A stretch of DNA of 15,490 nucleotides from Actinomycetota bacterium (GTDB lineage Bacteria > Actinomycetota > Actinomycetes > Nanopelagicales > Nanopelagicaceae), in assembly GCA_026392775.1 (NCBI GenBank), contig JAPLBK010000122.1:1-15490 (forward strand). The letters are read 5' to 3'. Each line of letters starts with the position of its first letter. Positions within the stretch are counted from its first letter, which is position 1. This document shows positions 1 to 9,217 of this stretch, one piece after another. Below the pieces are notes generated by a model. The model was not told the origin of the DNA, did not search any database, and saw nothing but the letters and a program-made list of their open reading frames with translations. The translations under genes were made by a program, and so were the position numbers.

Positions 1-1262
1 CATATAAATCAAATGCAGGTGGAGCACCAGCAGGTGGTCCACAGCGTCCAGGTGGCGGTCGTCCACCACAACGTGGTGGTGCAGGTGGAGCATTTGGAAA
101 AAATGCGAGCAAGAAATCAGGACGTAAATCTAAATCTAGAAAAGCATTGCGCGATGAATTCGACAATATGCAGGCACCGCAACTTGGTGGAGCAGTTGTT
201 CCACACGGTGATGGCAAAACTCCTGTTCGTATGCGTCGCGGTGCTTCATTGGCAGATTTTGCAGACAAGATCAATGCAGATCCAGCAGCGTTAGTTGCCG
301 CACTATTTCACTTAGGTGAGATGGTCACAGCAACACAATCTGTTGATGCTGATACTTTTGAAATTCTTGGTGTTCAACTCGGATATGACATTCAAATTGT
401 TAGCCCAGAAGATGAAGATCGTGAACTTTTACAAGGCTTTGATATTGATTTGACTGATGAACTCAGTGATATCGATGCCGATTTATTAGTTGCACGCCCT
501 CCAGTTGTGACAGTTATGGGTCACGTTGATCACGGTAAAACTTCGCTTTTGGATGCAATCCGTAAGAGTGAAGTAATGAAGTCAGAAGCCGGCGGAATTA
601 CTCAGCACATTGGTGCCTATCAGATTCACCACGATCATCATGGTGTTAATCGCGCTATTACATTTATTGACACACCTGGTCACGAGGCTTTTACAGCTAT
701 GCGTGCTCGTGGTGCCAAGGTGACTGACATTGCAGTTCTTGTAGTTGCTGCCGATGATGGAATCATGCCTCAGACAATTGAAGCGTTAAACCACGCTCAA
801 GCAGCTGATGTTCCAATCGTTGTTGCAGTGAACAAGATGGATAAAGAGGGTGCGAACCCAGACAAGGTCCGTCAGCAGTTAACTGAGTACAACTTGATTG
901 CAGAAGAGTACGGCGGAGAAACTATCTTCGTAAACGTCTCTGCTAAATCAGGTCAAGGCGTTCAAGATTTGATTGAATCAATTCTTCTCACTTCCGATGC
1001 TGCTATAGATCTACGTGCTATTGCAGATGATTCTGCTCGTGGTGTTGCCATTGAAGCTCACCTCGATCGTGGCCGTGGACCCGTTACAACGGTTCTTGTT
1101 CAACGTGGAACGTTAAGAATTGGTGATCCAATTGTTGCTGGCGGGGCATTTGGTCGTGTTCGTGCGATGTTGGACGAAAATGGTGATGCAGTTGAAAGGC
1201 ACGTAAGAAAGTCTCACTTGAAGACTTTATGGAGCAATCCAAGATCACTACTCTTAATTTGA
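1..1262 (+). CDS. infB: Translation initiation factor IF-2, 5'-partial N-terminal/G-domain fragment (broken infB)
   Basis: IF-2 is the cytoplasmic GTPase that brings fMet-tRNA to the 30S subunit and promotes subunit joining. The frame is open from base 3; the true start lies upstream of the window. It opens with the Gly/Pro/Arg/Ala-rich, then Lys-rich linker typical of actinobacterial IF-2, followed by the IF2-N region. The G domain is complete: P-loop GHVDHGKT at 519-542, DTPGH at 669-683, NKMD at 831-842. Domain II starts normally (VERNG-type barrel, [15 protein letters not shown]) and then loses homology at about 1194. From there the frame reads about 22 unrelated residues to a stop at 1262. 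The IF-2 sequence resumes in another frame at about 1196 (next entry). About 50 residues of late domain II and its linker are missing. A TTG at 147 is only an internal codon of this frame, not a start. The family assignment is certain; whether the break is real is not. Confidence 0.9.
   Translation, partial: YKSNAGGAPAGGPQRPGGGRPPQRGGAGGAFGKNASKKSGRKSKSRKALRDEFDNMQAPQLGGAVVPHGDGKTPVRMRRGASLADFADKINADPAALVAALFHLGEMVTATQSVDADTFEILGVQLGYDIQIVSPEDEDRELLQGFDIDLTDELSDIDADLLVARPPVVTVMGHVDHGKTSLLDAIRKSEVMKSEAGGITQHIGAYQIHHDHHGVNRAITFIDTPGHEAFTAMRARGAKVTDIAVLVVAADDGIMPQTIEALNHAQAADVPIVVAVNKMDKEGANPDKVRQQLTEYNLIAEEYGGETIFVNVSAKSGQGVQDLIESILLTSDAAIDLRAIADDSARGVAIEAHLDRGRGPVTTVLVQRGTLRIGDPIVAGGAFGRVRAMLDENGDAVERHVRKSHLKTLWSNPRSLLLI
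1194..1204 (+). other. Deletion/frameshift junction within infB
   Basis: Upstream of this point the reading frame with codons starting at multiples of 3 matches IF-2 up to ...DENGDAVE. Downstream, the frame with codons at 3n+2 matches from [11 protein letters not shown]. Compared with the mycobacterial IF-2 I remember, about 49 residues are absent between the two (the PSRPVQVxG ... SVPGAGD ... ARQIA stretch). The exact breakpoint cannot be placed better than a few bases because GAAAGG could belong to either side. Confidence 0.8.
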
Positions 1263-1861
1263 TTCTTAAGGGTGACGTAAGCGGATCTGTGGAAGCTCTA
1301 GAAGAGGCATTAATGCAGCTAGATGTTGGCGCTGAAGTTGATCTTCGCGTTATTCACCGTGGTGTTGGCGCAATTACTAAGAGTGATATTACCTTGGCAT
1401 CAGCCTCTACTGCAGTAGTGATTGGCTTTAACGTTAAGCCAGAGCCACAGACTGCAATCTTTGCTGATCAAGAAGGTGTTGAAGTTCGTTTCTATTCAGT
1501 TATCTATCAAGCAATTGATGAGATTGAGCTTTCACTTAAGGGTCTGCTAAAGCCAATCTATGAAGAAGTTATTGTTGGTAACGCTGAAGTACGTGAGATC
1601 TTCAAATCTTCCAAGGCTGGCAATATCGCAGGATCATTGGTGAAGGATGGAACTATCCGACGTAATGCAAAGGCACGTATTTTGCGTGGTGAAACCCTGA
1701 TCCTTGATGACCTCACAATCGATTCACTTAAGCGCTTTAAAGATGATGCAAATGAAGTCAAAGAAGGCTTCGAGTGCGGAATTGGTCTTGGCAATATGAA
1801 GGATCTTCAAATTGGCGACACCATTCAAGTCTTTGAGATGCGCGAGAAAAAGCGGGTATAG
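1229..1861 (+). CDS. infB: Translation initiation factor IF-2, C-terminal fragment (domains III-IV) of broken infB
   Basis: This is the 3' part of the same IF-2 gene. IF-2 homology actually begins at about 1196 ([11 protein letters not shown]), before the first ATG at 1229, so that ATG is probably an internal Met rather than a true start. It carries domain III ([20 protein letters not shown], then [16 protein letters not shown] and IGFNVKPE), the helix region [18 protein letters not shown], and the C-terminal domain that binds fMet-tRNA ([43 protein letters not shown]). It ends normally in a Lys/Arg-rich tail. Codon use matches the upstream fragment and no stop interrupts it, so there is no sign of long-term decay. 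To rejoin the upstream frame, the missing stretch must have a length of 3n+1 bases. The rbfA ATG follows its stop after 2 nt. Confidence 0.9.
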   Translation: MEQSKITTLNLILKGDVSGSVEALEEALMQLDVGAEVDLRVIHRGVGAITKSDITLASASTAVVIGFNVKPEPQTAIFADQEGVEVRFYSVIYQAIDEIELSLKGLLKPIYEEVIVGNAEVREIFKSSKAGNIAGSLVKDGTIRRNAKARILRGETLILDDLTIDSLKRFKDDANEVKEGFECGIGLGNMKDLQIGDTIQVFEMREKKRV

Positions 1862-1863
1862 CA

Positions 1864-2298
1864 ATGGCAGCATCACACCGTAGTCAAAAGGTTGCAGACC
1901 GTATCAAAGTGATTGTGGCGCAGTTGCTTGAGACAAAGATTAAAGATCCACGTCTTGGCTTCGTCACTGTTACTGATGCACGCGTAACGGGAGATCTACA
2001 ACAAGCCTCAGTTTTCTATACCGTGCTGGGTGATATCGACCAACGCGCAGCAACAACTGCAGCTCTAGAGAGTGCTAATGGTGCAATCAGATCAGCGCTT
2101 GGGCGTGAACTAGGTTTGCGTATCACGCCAACACTTGCCTTCTTTGAAGATGGTCTGCCAGAGAGTGCTAAAGCACTTGATTCACTGCTTTCCAAGGTTC
2201 ATGAGTTAGATGCTGAGGTAGCTGCTCTTCGCGCTAATGCAACATATGCCGGGGGAGAAGATCCATATAAAGCCCCGCGCGTTATCGACGAGGATTAA
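1864..2298 (+). CDS. rbfA: Ribosome-binding factor A
   Basis: RbfA is a small KH-fold protein that binds the 30S subunit near helix 1 of 16S rRNA during late maturation and cold adaptation. The 144-residue product has the family's opening (RSQKVADRIKVIVAQLLETKIKDPRLGFVTVTD, residues about 6-38), the VFYTVLG strand, the SANGAIRSALGRELGLRITPTLAFFED core (about 70-97) and a short acidic tail. That is normal length for an actinobacterial RbfA. It starts 2 nt after the infB stop with only a weak purine-rich stretch upstream, so translation is probably coupled to infB. The infB-rbfA-truB order is widely conserved. The gene itself looks intact, in contrast to its two neighbours. Confidence 0.95.
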   Translation: MAASHRSQKVADRIKVIVAQLLETKIKDPRLGFVTVTDARVTGDLQQASVFYTVLGDIDQRAATTAALESANGAIRSALGRELGLRITPTLAFFEDGLPESAKALDSLLSKVHELDAEVAALRANATYAGGEDPYKAPRVIDED

Positions 2299-2303
2299 TC
2301 ATC
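2290..2303 (+). promoter_or_regulatory. Ribosome-binding site that positions the atypical truB start
   Basis: GAGGA at 2290-2294 lies inside the last codons of rbfA and is spaced 6 nt from ATC at 2301 (3 nt from another ATC at 2298 that overlaps the rbfA stop). This supports initiation here rather than at ATG 2340. The ATC could be a rare start or a base error for ATG; the sequence alone cannot decide. Confidence 0.5.
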
Positions 2304-2987
2304 GAGCACGGATTTCTGGTTGTAGATAAAGAGCCAGGTATGACAAGCCACGATGTTGTGGCTATTGCACGGCGCGCACTTGGTACACGCAAAGTTGGCC
2401 ATGCGGGAACTCTTGATCCTATGGCTACAGGTATTTTGGTTTTAGGTTTTAATAACGGTACACGTTTGCTTCAATACATTACAAATGATGATAAGACCTA
2501 TGCGGCAACTGTTGTTTTAGGTGCTGCAACAGTCACAGATGATGTTGAGGGTGAAGTGATTTCACGTGGTGATGTTTCTGCAATTGCTGATGCACAAATC
2601 GAAGCAGAGATGGCCAAGATGCGTGGAACCGGAACCTTTATTCGCGCCATTGCCCGCGATTGTGGGGATGCACTCGGGGTGGGCGGACACTTGAACACTC
2701 TGCGCCGCACGCGAGTTGCCGGCTTTGGTTTAGACAAGGCCATCTCGCTAACATCGCTAAAGGCGGGGGAGTTTTCAACCCTTGGATTAGTAGATGTAGC
2801 ACGAACAGTTTTTAGCCCGCGCGAGCTTGCACTTGATGAAGTCAATGAACTCTCCTTCGGCCGGCCACTGAGTCCAAATCCAGATGAAGTGATTTATGCC
2901 GCAATTTCTGGTCAAGATCTCATTGCATTGCTGTGTAATAAGGATGGTTTAGCCAAGCCAATTGCTGTATTCGCGGCCGCTAACTAG
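2301..2987 (+). CDS. truB: tRNA pseudouridine(55) synthase, internally deleted and with a non-canonical start
   Basis: TruB isomerises U55 to pseudouridine in the T-loop of tRNAs. The N-terminal half is well conserved: HGFLVVDKEPGMTSHDVV, then GHAGTLDPMATGILVLG, which holds the catalytic Asp of the GTLDP motif. The product then jumps from EMAKMRGT (about residue 110) directly to GTFIRAIARDCGDALGVGGHL. About 62 residues found in other TruB proteins are absent, including the PSxxSAIKxxGxRAY motif that shapes the active site. The deletion is in frame, giving 228 residues instead of about 290-300. No ATG, GTG or TTG precedes the conserved N-terminus. The in-frame stop at 2268 and the next ATG at 2340 leave ATC at 2301, 6 nt after a GAGGA ribosome-binding site, as the best start. 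Starting at 2340 would remove the conserved DKxxG segment. Enzyme activity is doubtful as the sequence stands. Confidence 0.8.
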   Translation: MEHGFLVVDKEPGMTSHDVVAIARRALGTRKVGHAGTLDPMATGILVLGFNNGTRLLQYITNDDKTYAATVVLGAATVTDDVEGEVISRGDVSAIADAQIEAEMAKMRGTGTFIRAIARDCGDALGVGGHLNTLRRTRVAGFGLDKAISLTSLKAGEFSTLGLVDVARTVFSPRELALDEVNELSFGRPLSPNPDEVIYAAISGQDLIALLCNKDGLAKPIAVFAAAN

Positions 2988-2993
2988 GTCTGA

Positions 2994-2999
2994 GACAAT
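2994..2999 (+). promoter_or_regulatory. Possible -10 element of ribF (leaderless start)
   Basis: GACAAT ends 6 nt before the ribF ATG at 3006, and no clear Shine-Dalgarno sequence is present. The spacing matches the better -10-like elements of thyX, dapA and ftsK in this window, but the first base departs from TAnnnT. Weak call. Confidence 0.3.
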
Positions 3000-3005
3000 A
3001 GAAAC

Positions 3006-3878
3006 ATGAGCGTTGTAGTTATTGGAGTCTTTGATGGTGTCCATAAGGGCCACCAAGAAGTACTCAATCGAGCCAAAAACATTGCTGGCGATGAAAAGAT
3101 AATTGCGCTCACTTTTGATCCACATCCAACAACAGTTTTTGCACCTGATCACGCTCCCACTTTGCTTACGATTTTAACTGATCGGATTGAGCTACTTAAG
3201 ATTCATAACGCCGATCAAGTTGCCGTGATGAAATTTACGCCAGAGTTTGCAGCCATGTCACCTGAGGATTTCGTCAATAAAGTTCTAGTAGACCAGCTTG
3301 GTGCAACTAAGGTTGTAGTGGGTAAGAACTTTACTTATGGATCAAAGGGGGCTGGAAATATTGATTCATTAAAGGCACATTCCCAGTTTGAAACAATCGT
3401 TCTAGATCTAGAGCCTTCTGAGGGAGAAGTTGTTTCATCCACTCGGATCCGCAAGTTAATAGTTGAAGGAAATGTTGAGCAAGCTCGAGCACTTCTAACT
3501 AGACCACATCGCTTAGATGGCATTGTGGTTCATGGTGAAAAGCGTGGTCGTGAAATTGGTTATCCCACTGCAAATCTGGGAGATCTTGAAAATCAAACAA
3601 TTCCAGCCGATGGTGTGTATGCAGGATGGTTAAGCGTTGGCATTGATAGATGGCCTGCGGCGATATCAATTGGAACTAATCCAACTTTTGATGGAGTTCG
3701 AGGCCGTCAGGTTGAGGCATATGCAATTGATCAAGTTGGTTTAGAACTCTATTCGTTGAAGGCAACGATTGAATTTGGTTGGCGACTTCGTGAGACATTA
3801 AAATTTGATGGACTTGCGCCATTGCTTGATCAAATGGCGAAAGACTGCGCTAGAGCCCGTGAATTAACCGAGCTTTAG
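3006..3878 (+). CDS. ribF: Bifunctional riboflavin kinase / FAD synthetase
   Basis: RibF phosphorylates riboflavin to FMN and adenylylates FMN to FAD in the cytoplasm. The N-terminal nucleotidyltransferase domain shows GVFDGVHKGHQ (residues 7-17, the HxGH-type nucleotide-binding motif), TFDPHP (36-41), VGKNFTYGSKGAGN (105-118) and SSTRIR (144-149). The C-terminal riboflavin kinase domain shows GREIGYPTANL (181-191, with the PTAN motif), DGVYAGW (202-208) and SIGTNPTFDG (221-230). At 290 residues it is slightly shorter than many homologues, mainly because the usual 10-20 residue N-terminal lead is absent. An in-frame TGA at 2991 excludes a longer start, so ATG 3006 is secure. It lies 18 nt after truB. 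The flavins it makes would serve, among others, the flavin-dependent ThyX encoded downstream. Confidence 0.96.
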   Translation: MSVVVIGVFDGVHKGHQEVLNRAKNIAGDEKIIALTFDPHPTTVFAPDHAPTLLTILTDRIELLKIHNADQVAVMKFTPEFAAMSPEDFVNKVLVDQLGATKVVVGKNFTYGSKGAGNIDSLKAHSQFETIVLDLEPSEGEVVSSTRIRKLIVEGNVEQARALLTRPHRLDGIVVHGEKRGREIGYPTANLGDLENQTIPADGVYAGWLSVGIDRWPAAISIGTNPTFDGVRGRQVEAYAIDQVGLELYSLKATIEFGWRLRETLKFDGLAPLLDQMAKDCARARELTEL

Positions 3879-3888
3879 GCTCAGGATT

Positions 3889-3916
3889 TCACCTTATTCG
3901 CCACCGCTGGTAATCT
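3889..3916 (+). promoter_or_regulatory. Candidate promoter for rpsO
   Basis: TTCACC at 3889-3894 (4 of 6 matches to TTGACA) and TAATCT at 3911-3916 (fits TAnnnT) are separated by 16 nt, just after the ribF stop. Transcription would start around 3923, giving a leader of about 70 nt that contains the hairpins described next. Identified by eye only. Confidence 0.4.
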
Positions 3917-3929
3917 TGTCCAGTCCAAC

Positions 3930-3970
3930 GAGAAAGCGAGCTTTCGTGAGGCAAACCGAAAGCCCTCGTG
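3930..3970 (+). promoter_or_regulatory. Structured rpsO leader with two competing hairpins (possible S15 autoregulation)
   Basis: The 117-nt gap before rpsO contains two overlapping stems that share one strand. Hairpin A pairs GAAAG (3932-3936) with CTTTC (3941-3945) across a 4-nt loop. Hairpin B pairs GCGAGCTTTCG (3936-3946) with CGAAAG (3957-3962) and CTCGT (3965-3969), with a 2-nt CC bulge and a 10-nt loop. Only one can form at a time. Ribosomal protein S15 represses its own mRNA in several phyla through unrelated leader structures, so this is a reasonable place for one. The structure is seen; the regulatory role is inferred. Confidence 0.45.
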
Positions 3971-3995
3971 ATCAGAAACCAAGGAGCACTAAAGA

Positions 3996-4265
3996 ATGGC
4001 ATTAACACCAGCAGTAACAAAGCAAGTTGTCGAGCAGTTCGGATCTACTCCTACTGACACGGGAAGTCCTGAAGCTCAGGTCGCTTTGCTATCTAAGCGT
4101 ATTGAAGAAATCACATTACATTTAAAAACCAACCCACATGATCACCACAACCGTCGTGGTCTGTTGTTGCTAGTTGGTCGTCGTCGTCGCATTCTTCAAT
4201 ATCTTGCTAAGACAGATATCAACCGTTACCGCGTGATTATCGAGAAGCTCGGTATTCGCCGCTAA
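3996..4265 (+). CDS. rpsO: 30S ribosomal protein S15
   Basis: S15 is a primary binder of 16S rRNA that nucleates the platform of the 30S subunit and forms intersubunit bridge B4. The 89-residue product is full length and typical: the [22 protein letters not shown] segment (residues 15-36), [29 protein letters not shown] (42-70) with the rRNA-binding His/Asp/Arg patch, and the C-terminal [12 protein letters not shown]. The start is supported by AAGGAG at 3981-3986, about 9 nt upstream of the ATG. It sits between ribF and pnp, as is usual in many bacteria, and has its own candidate promoter and leader. Confidence 0.98.
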   Translation: MALTPAVTKQVVEQFGSTPTDTGSPEAQVALLSKRIEEITLHLKTNPHDHHNRRGLLLLVGRRRRILQYLAKTDINRYRVIIEKLGIRR

Positions 4266-4280
4266 TTAAGTAGTACCTAC

Positions 4281-4350
4281 ACCACTTCACGGCAAATGGT
4301 CCTCGGTAGTGGTTTCCGCACAAATTAATGTGCGTGAACTTCGATCGAAG
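4281..4350 (+). promoter_or_regulatory. Hairpin cluster between rpsO and pnp (mRNA processing or attenuation region)
   Basis: The 163-nt gap holds three hairpins in a row: ACCACT/AGTGGT (4281-4286 with 4308-4313), CGCACA/TGTGCG around an AATTAA loop (4317-4322 with 4329-4334, perfect), and the perfect 12-base palindrome CTTCGATCGAAG (4339-4350). None is followed by a T-run, so they do not look like intrinsic terminators. In Escherichia coli the rpsO-pnp intergenic hairpins are RNase III sites through which PNPase represses its own synthesis. A similar role here is inference by position. Confidence 0.4.
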
Positions 4351-4428
4351 ATTCATTTCTCCTTTAAGTGGGTAGTAACCACGATGTGACTTGCAATGAG
4401 TCGCGTCCATAGTAATAAAGGAGGACCC

Positions 4429-6633
4429 ATGGAGGGTCAAGAGGTTCAGTCAGCCGTTGCAGTTATTGATAACGGAAAATTTGGAAAACGAGAGATTCGT
4501 TTTGAAACAGGACGCCTTGCGCGTCAAGCAGCAGGAGCAGCAGCAGTATTTCTAGATGATCAAACAATGATCTTCTCAGCTACAACTGCATCAAAGACTC
4601 CTAAAGATCAATTTGATTTCTTTCCTTTAACAGTTGATGTTGAAGAGAAGATGTATGCAGTTGGTCGTATTCCAGGATCCTTCTTCCGTCGTGAAGGTCG
4701 TCCATCAGAAGATGCAATTCTTACCTGTCGTTTAATCGACCGTCCATTGCGTCCATCATTTGTTAAGGGACTTCGCAATGAAGTTCAGATCGTTGTGACA
4801 GTAATGGCACTTGATCCAGACCACATGTATGACGTGATCGCAATAAATGCTGCTTCAATGTCAACACAACTTGCAGGCTTGCCTTTCTCTGGCCCAATCG
4901 GTGGCGTTCGCGTTGCTTTGATTGATGGGCAGTGGGTTGCATTCCCTAACCATTCACAGGTTGCAAATGCAGTCTTTGACATGGTTGTTGCTGGTCGCAT
5001 AAGCGATGATGGCGATGTTGCAATTATGATGGTTGAAGCAGAAGCAACAACAAAGACAATCGAGCTCATCAAGGGCGGAGCACCAACTCCTAATGAGGAA
5101 GTTGTTGCACAAGGTCTCGATGCTGCAAAGCCATTTATTAAGATTCTTTGCCAAGCACAGTCAAAGCTTGCAAAGGTGGCTGCAAAGCCAACTGCTGAGT
5201 TCCCAGTCTTTCTTGATTACCAAGATGATGTATTCGCAGCTGTTGAAAAGGCAGCTGGAAAAGATCTTGCTAAGGCGCTAACAATTGCCGGAAAGCAAGA
5301 GCGCGAAACAACAATTGATGAGATTTCTGCATCAACTAAGGAATCAGTCTCTGCTGCCTTTGAAGGCCGCGAAAAGGAGGTTCCTGCAGCGTTTCGTTCA
5401 TTAACTAAGAAGCTTGTTCGCCAGCGCGTTTTGCGTGACAAGATCCGTATCGATGGACGTGGATTGCGCGATATCCGTGCACTATCTGCAGAGGTTGAAG
5501 TAATTCCTCGAGTTCACGGTTCAGCAATCTTTGAACGTGGAGAGACACAGATTCTTGGAATCACGACTCTGAACATGCTCAAGATGGAACAACAGCTAGA
5601 TACGTTGAATCCTGAAAACCATAAGCGTTATATGCACAACTACAACTTCCCACCATATTCAACTGGTGAGACTGGTCGTGTTGGTACACCTAAGCGTCGC
5701 GAAATCGGACACGGTGCACTTGCTGAGCGTGCATTAATTCCAGTACTTCCAACTCGCGAAGAGTTCCCTTACGCAATCCGTCAGGTCTCTGAAGCTCTTG
5801 GTTCAAATGGATCAACATCTATGGGATCTGTGTGTGCATCAACTCTTGCGCTTTATAACGCAGGCGTTCCACTACGCGCACCAGTTGCAGGTATTGCAAT
5901 GGGCCTTATCTCTGACACTGTTGATGGCAAGGTTGAGTACGTAGCACTCACAGACATCCTTGGAGCAGAAGATGCATTTGGCGATATGGACTTTAAAGTC
6001 GCTGGAACAAAGGATTTCGTTACAGCGCTGCAGCTAGATACAAAGCTAGATGGAATTCCTGCTTCAGTTCTAGCTGGTGCACTGCACCAAGCTAAGGAAG
6101 CGCGTCTTGCGATTTTAGATGTAATGAATGAAGCAATTGATGGCCCAGATGAGATGAGCCCATTTGCTCCACGCATTATCTCTGTGAAGATTCCAGTTGA
6201 TCAGATCGGCGCAGTAATTGGGCCTAAGGGCAAGATTATTAACCAGATTCAAGAAGAAACTGGCGCAGATATTTCAATAGAAGATGACGGCACGATTTAC
6301 ATCGGCGCAGTTGATGGTCCATCAGCTGAAGCTGCACGTGCTCAAATCAATGCAATTGCTAACCCACAGATGCCAGAAGTTGGAGAGCGCTACCTCGGTA
6401 CCGTTGTAAAGCTTGCAGCATTTGGTGCCTTCATCTCATTAATGCCAGGTAAAGATGGCTTGCTCCACGTATCTCAGATTCGCAAGATGCATGGTGGAAA
6501 GCGCATTGAAAACCTGGAAGAAGTCATGAAGGTTGGAGACAAGGTTCAGGTTGAAATCGGCGAGATTGATCCAAAGGGCAAGTTGTCTTTGGTTCCAGTT
6601 CTTGAAGATGGAACAACTGGTTCTGCAGAATAA
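4429..6633 (+). CDS. pnp: Polyribonucleotide nucleotidyltransferase (PNPase)
   Basis: PNPase degrades RNA 3' to 5' by phosphorolysis as a trimer in the cytoplasm. The 734-residue product is complete: first RNase PH-like domain with FFRREGRPS near residue 85 and RLIDRPLRP, an all-helical linker (about 240-330), second RNase PH domain with [10 protein letters not shown], the [14 protein letters not shown] stretch and the catalytic [17 protein letters not shown] near 510-525, then a KH domain ([15 protein letters not shown], from about 587) and an S1 domain (from about 652). The start at 4429 is chosen because AAAGGAGG at 4417-4424 sits 4 nt upstream; the in-frame ATG at 4396 has no such site and adds non-conserved residues. 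Its stop directly abuts the next gene. It belongs with S15 and, functionally, with RNase J further downstream. Confidence 0.97.
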   Translation: MEGQEVQSAVAVIDNGKFGKREIRFETGRLARQAAGAAAVFLDDQTMIFSATTASKTPKDQFDFFPLTVDVEEKMYAVGRIPGSFFRREGRPSEDAILTCRLIDRPLRPSFVKGLRNEVQIVVTVMALDPDHMYDVIAINAASMSTQLAGLPFSGPIGGVRVALIDGQWVAFPNHSQVANAVFDMVVAGRISDDGDVAIMMVEAEATTKTIELIKGGAPTPNEEVVAQGLDAAKPFIKILCQAQSKLAKVAAKPTAEFPVFLDYQDDVFAAVEKAAGKDLAKALTIAGKQERETTIDEISASTKESVSAAFEGREKEVPAAFRSLTKKLVRQRVLRDKIRIDGRGLRDIRALSAEVEVIPRVHGSAIFERGETQILGITTLNMLKMEQQLDTLNPENHKRYMHNYNFPPYSTGETGRVGTPKRREIGHGALAERALIPVLPTREEFPYAIRQVSEALGSNGSTSMGSVCASTLALYNAGVPLRAPVAGIAMGLISDTVDGKVEYVALTDILGAEDAFGDMDFKVAGTKDFVTALQLDTKLDGIPASVLAGALHQAKEARLAILDVMNEAIDGPDEMSPFAPRIISVKIPVDQIGAVIGPKGKIINQIQEETGADISIEDDGTIYIGAVDGPSAEAARAQINAIANPQMPEVGERYLGTVVKLAAFGAFISLMPGKDGLLHVSQIRKMHGGKRIENLEEVMKVGDKVQVEIGEIDPKGKLSLVPVLEDGTTGSAE

Positions 6634-8642
<2,009 letters not shown>

Positions 8643-8654
8643 GGGGAGATCCAC

Positions 8655-8912
8655 ATGTCAAAAGATCAAATCACGATGTATAGCGCTGACTGGTGCGGAG
8701 ATTGCCGCCGTTCAAAGCGTCTATTTGAAGAGTTAAATGTGGAATACACACTTATTGATATTGAGTCAGATTCTGCGGCAGAAGCGGTAGTCCTCAAAAT
8801 TAACGGTGGGATGCGCTCAATCCCAGTTATTACTTTCTCTGATGGCACTCACTTAACTGAGCCTTCAGACAATGACTTGAAGGCAAAGCTTCAAGCCCTC
8901 AAGATTATCTAG
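8655..8912 (+). CDS. Glutaredoxin-like / mycoredoxin-like thiol oxidoreductase
   Basis: This 85-residue single-domain thioredoxin-fold protein resembles actinobacterial glutaredoxin-like proteins and mycoredoxin-1, which reduces mycothiol mixed disulfides. The active site WCGDC (residues 13-17) lies after the first strand (ITMYSADWCGDC), the cis-Pro segment RSIPVITF is near 54-61, and the C-terminal LTEPSDNDLKAKL matches the mycoredoxin helix. Asp replaces the Tyr usual in WCGYC-type mycoredoxins. It starts 12 nt after dapB with a good GGGGAG ribosome-binding site (8643-8648), so it probably shares the dapB transcript. Its stop overlaps the azlD stop within one CTAG. The mycothiol link is inference from the family. 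Confidence 0.85.
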   Translation: MSKDQITMYSADWCGDCRRSKRLFEELNVEYTLIDIESDSAAEAVVLKINGGMRSIPVITFSDGTHLTEPSDNDLKAKLQALKII

Positions 8913-9217
8913 AACCAGTTATAGATTGCAGCTGATGTGAGCGCTGCACTTATTACTACAACTGGAAATGGCGCTTTAAGAATAAGAGCTATTACTGCTG
9001 CCGATACGCCTGCCAAGCGATGATCAATCATGAGCTGTGATTTTTCGGTAAAGGTCTGCACGGCAACCAGAGCACTTAGTAGTGCAATAGGAATTAAAGC
9101 GTTAATTGCTTGCACTTTAGGGTGAGCAAAAATTTTCTCTGGCACACTATGGCCAGCGTATTTGAGAGCAAAAGCAATAACACTGGTGCCTATCGTTGCA
9201 ATCCAAAATGAGTTCAT
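8909..9217 (-). CDS. azlD: AzlD-family branched-chain amino acid exporter subunit
   Basis: This small, very hydrophobic protein (102 residues) has about four membrane helices (about 4-22, 35-55, 66-82, 84-100). AzlD-type proteins pair with AzlC-type proteins to export branched-chain amino acids or related compounds, as BrnE does with BrnF in Corynebacterium. The segment ALKYAGHSVPE after the first helix, and PFPVVVISAALTSAAI at the end, fit the family. It follows azlC with a 4-nt overlap, as such pairs usually do. The ATG lies inside the end of azlC and the stop meets the mycoredoxin-like gene tail to tail. Assignment rests on topology, size and partner; substrate is inferred. Confidence 0.85.
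   Translation of the reverse strand: MNSFWIATIGTSVIAFALKYAGHSVPEKIFAHPKVQAINALIPIALLSALVAVQTFTEKSQLMIDHRLAGVSAAVIALILKAPFPVVVISAALTSAAIYNWF

Noticed and set aside
15..92. Exact 12-base direct repeat GCAGGTGGAGCA (15-26 and 81-92)
   Set aside because: It lies in the Gly/Ala/Pro/Arg-rich linker of IF-2 and encodes the same low-complexity peptide twice; normal for this region of actinobacterial infB.
1196..1262. Programmed frameshifting in infB
   Set aside because: No slippery heptamer or downstream structure explains it, and a shift alone would not supply the roughly 50 missing residues.
4396..4428. Earlier in-frame ATG for pnp at 4396
   Set aside because: No ribosome-binding site precedes it, the extra residues are not conserved, and AAAGGAGG points to ATG 4429.
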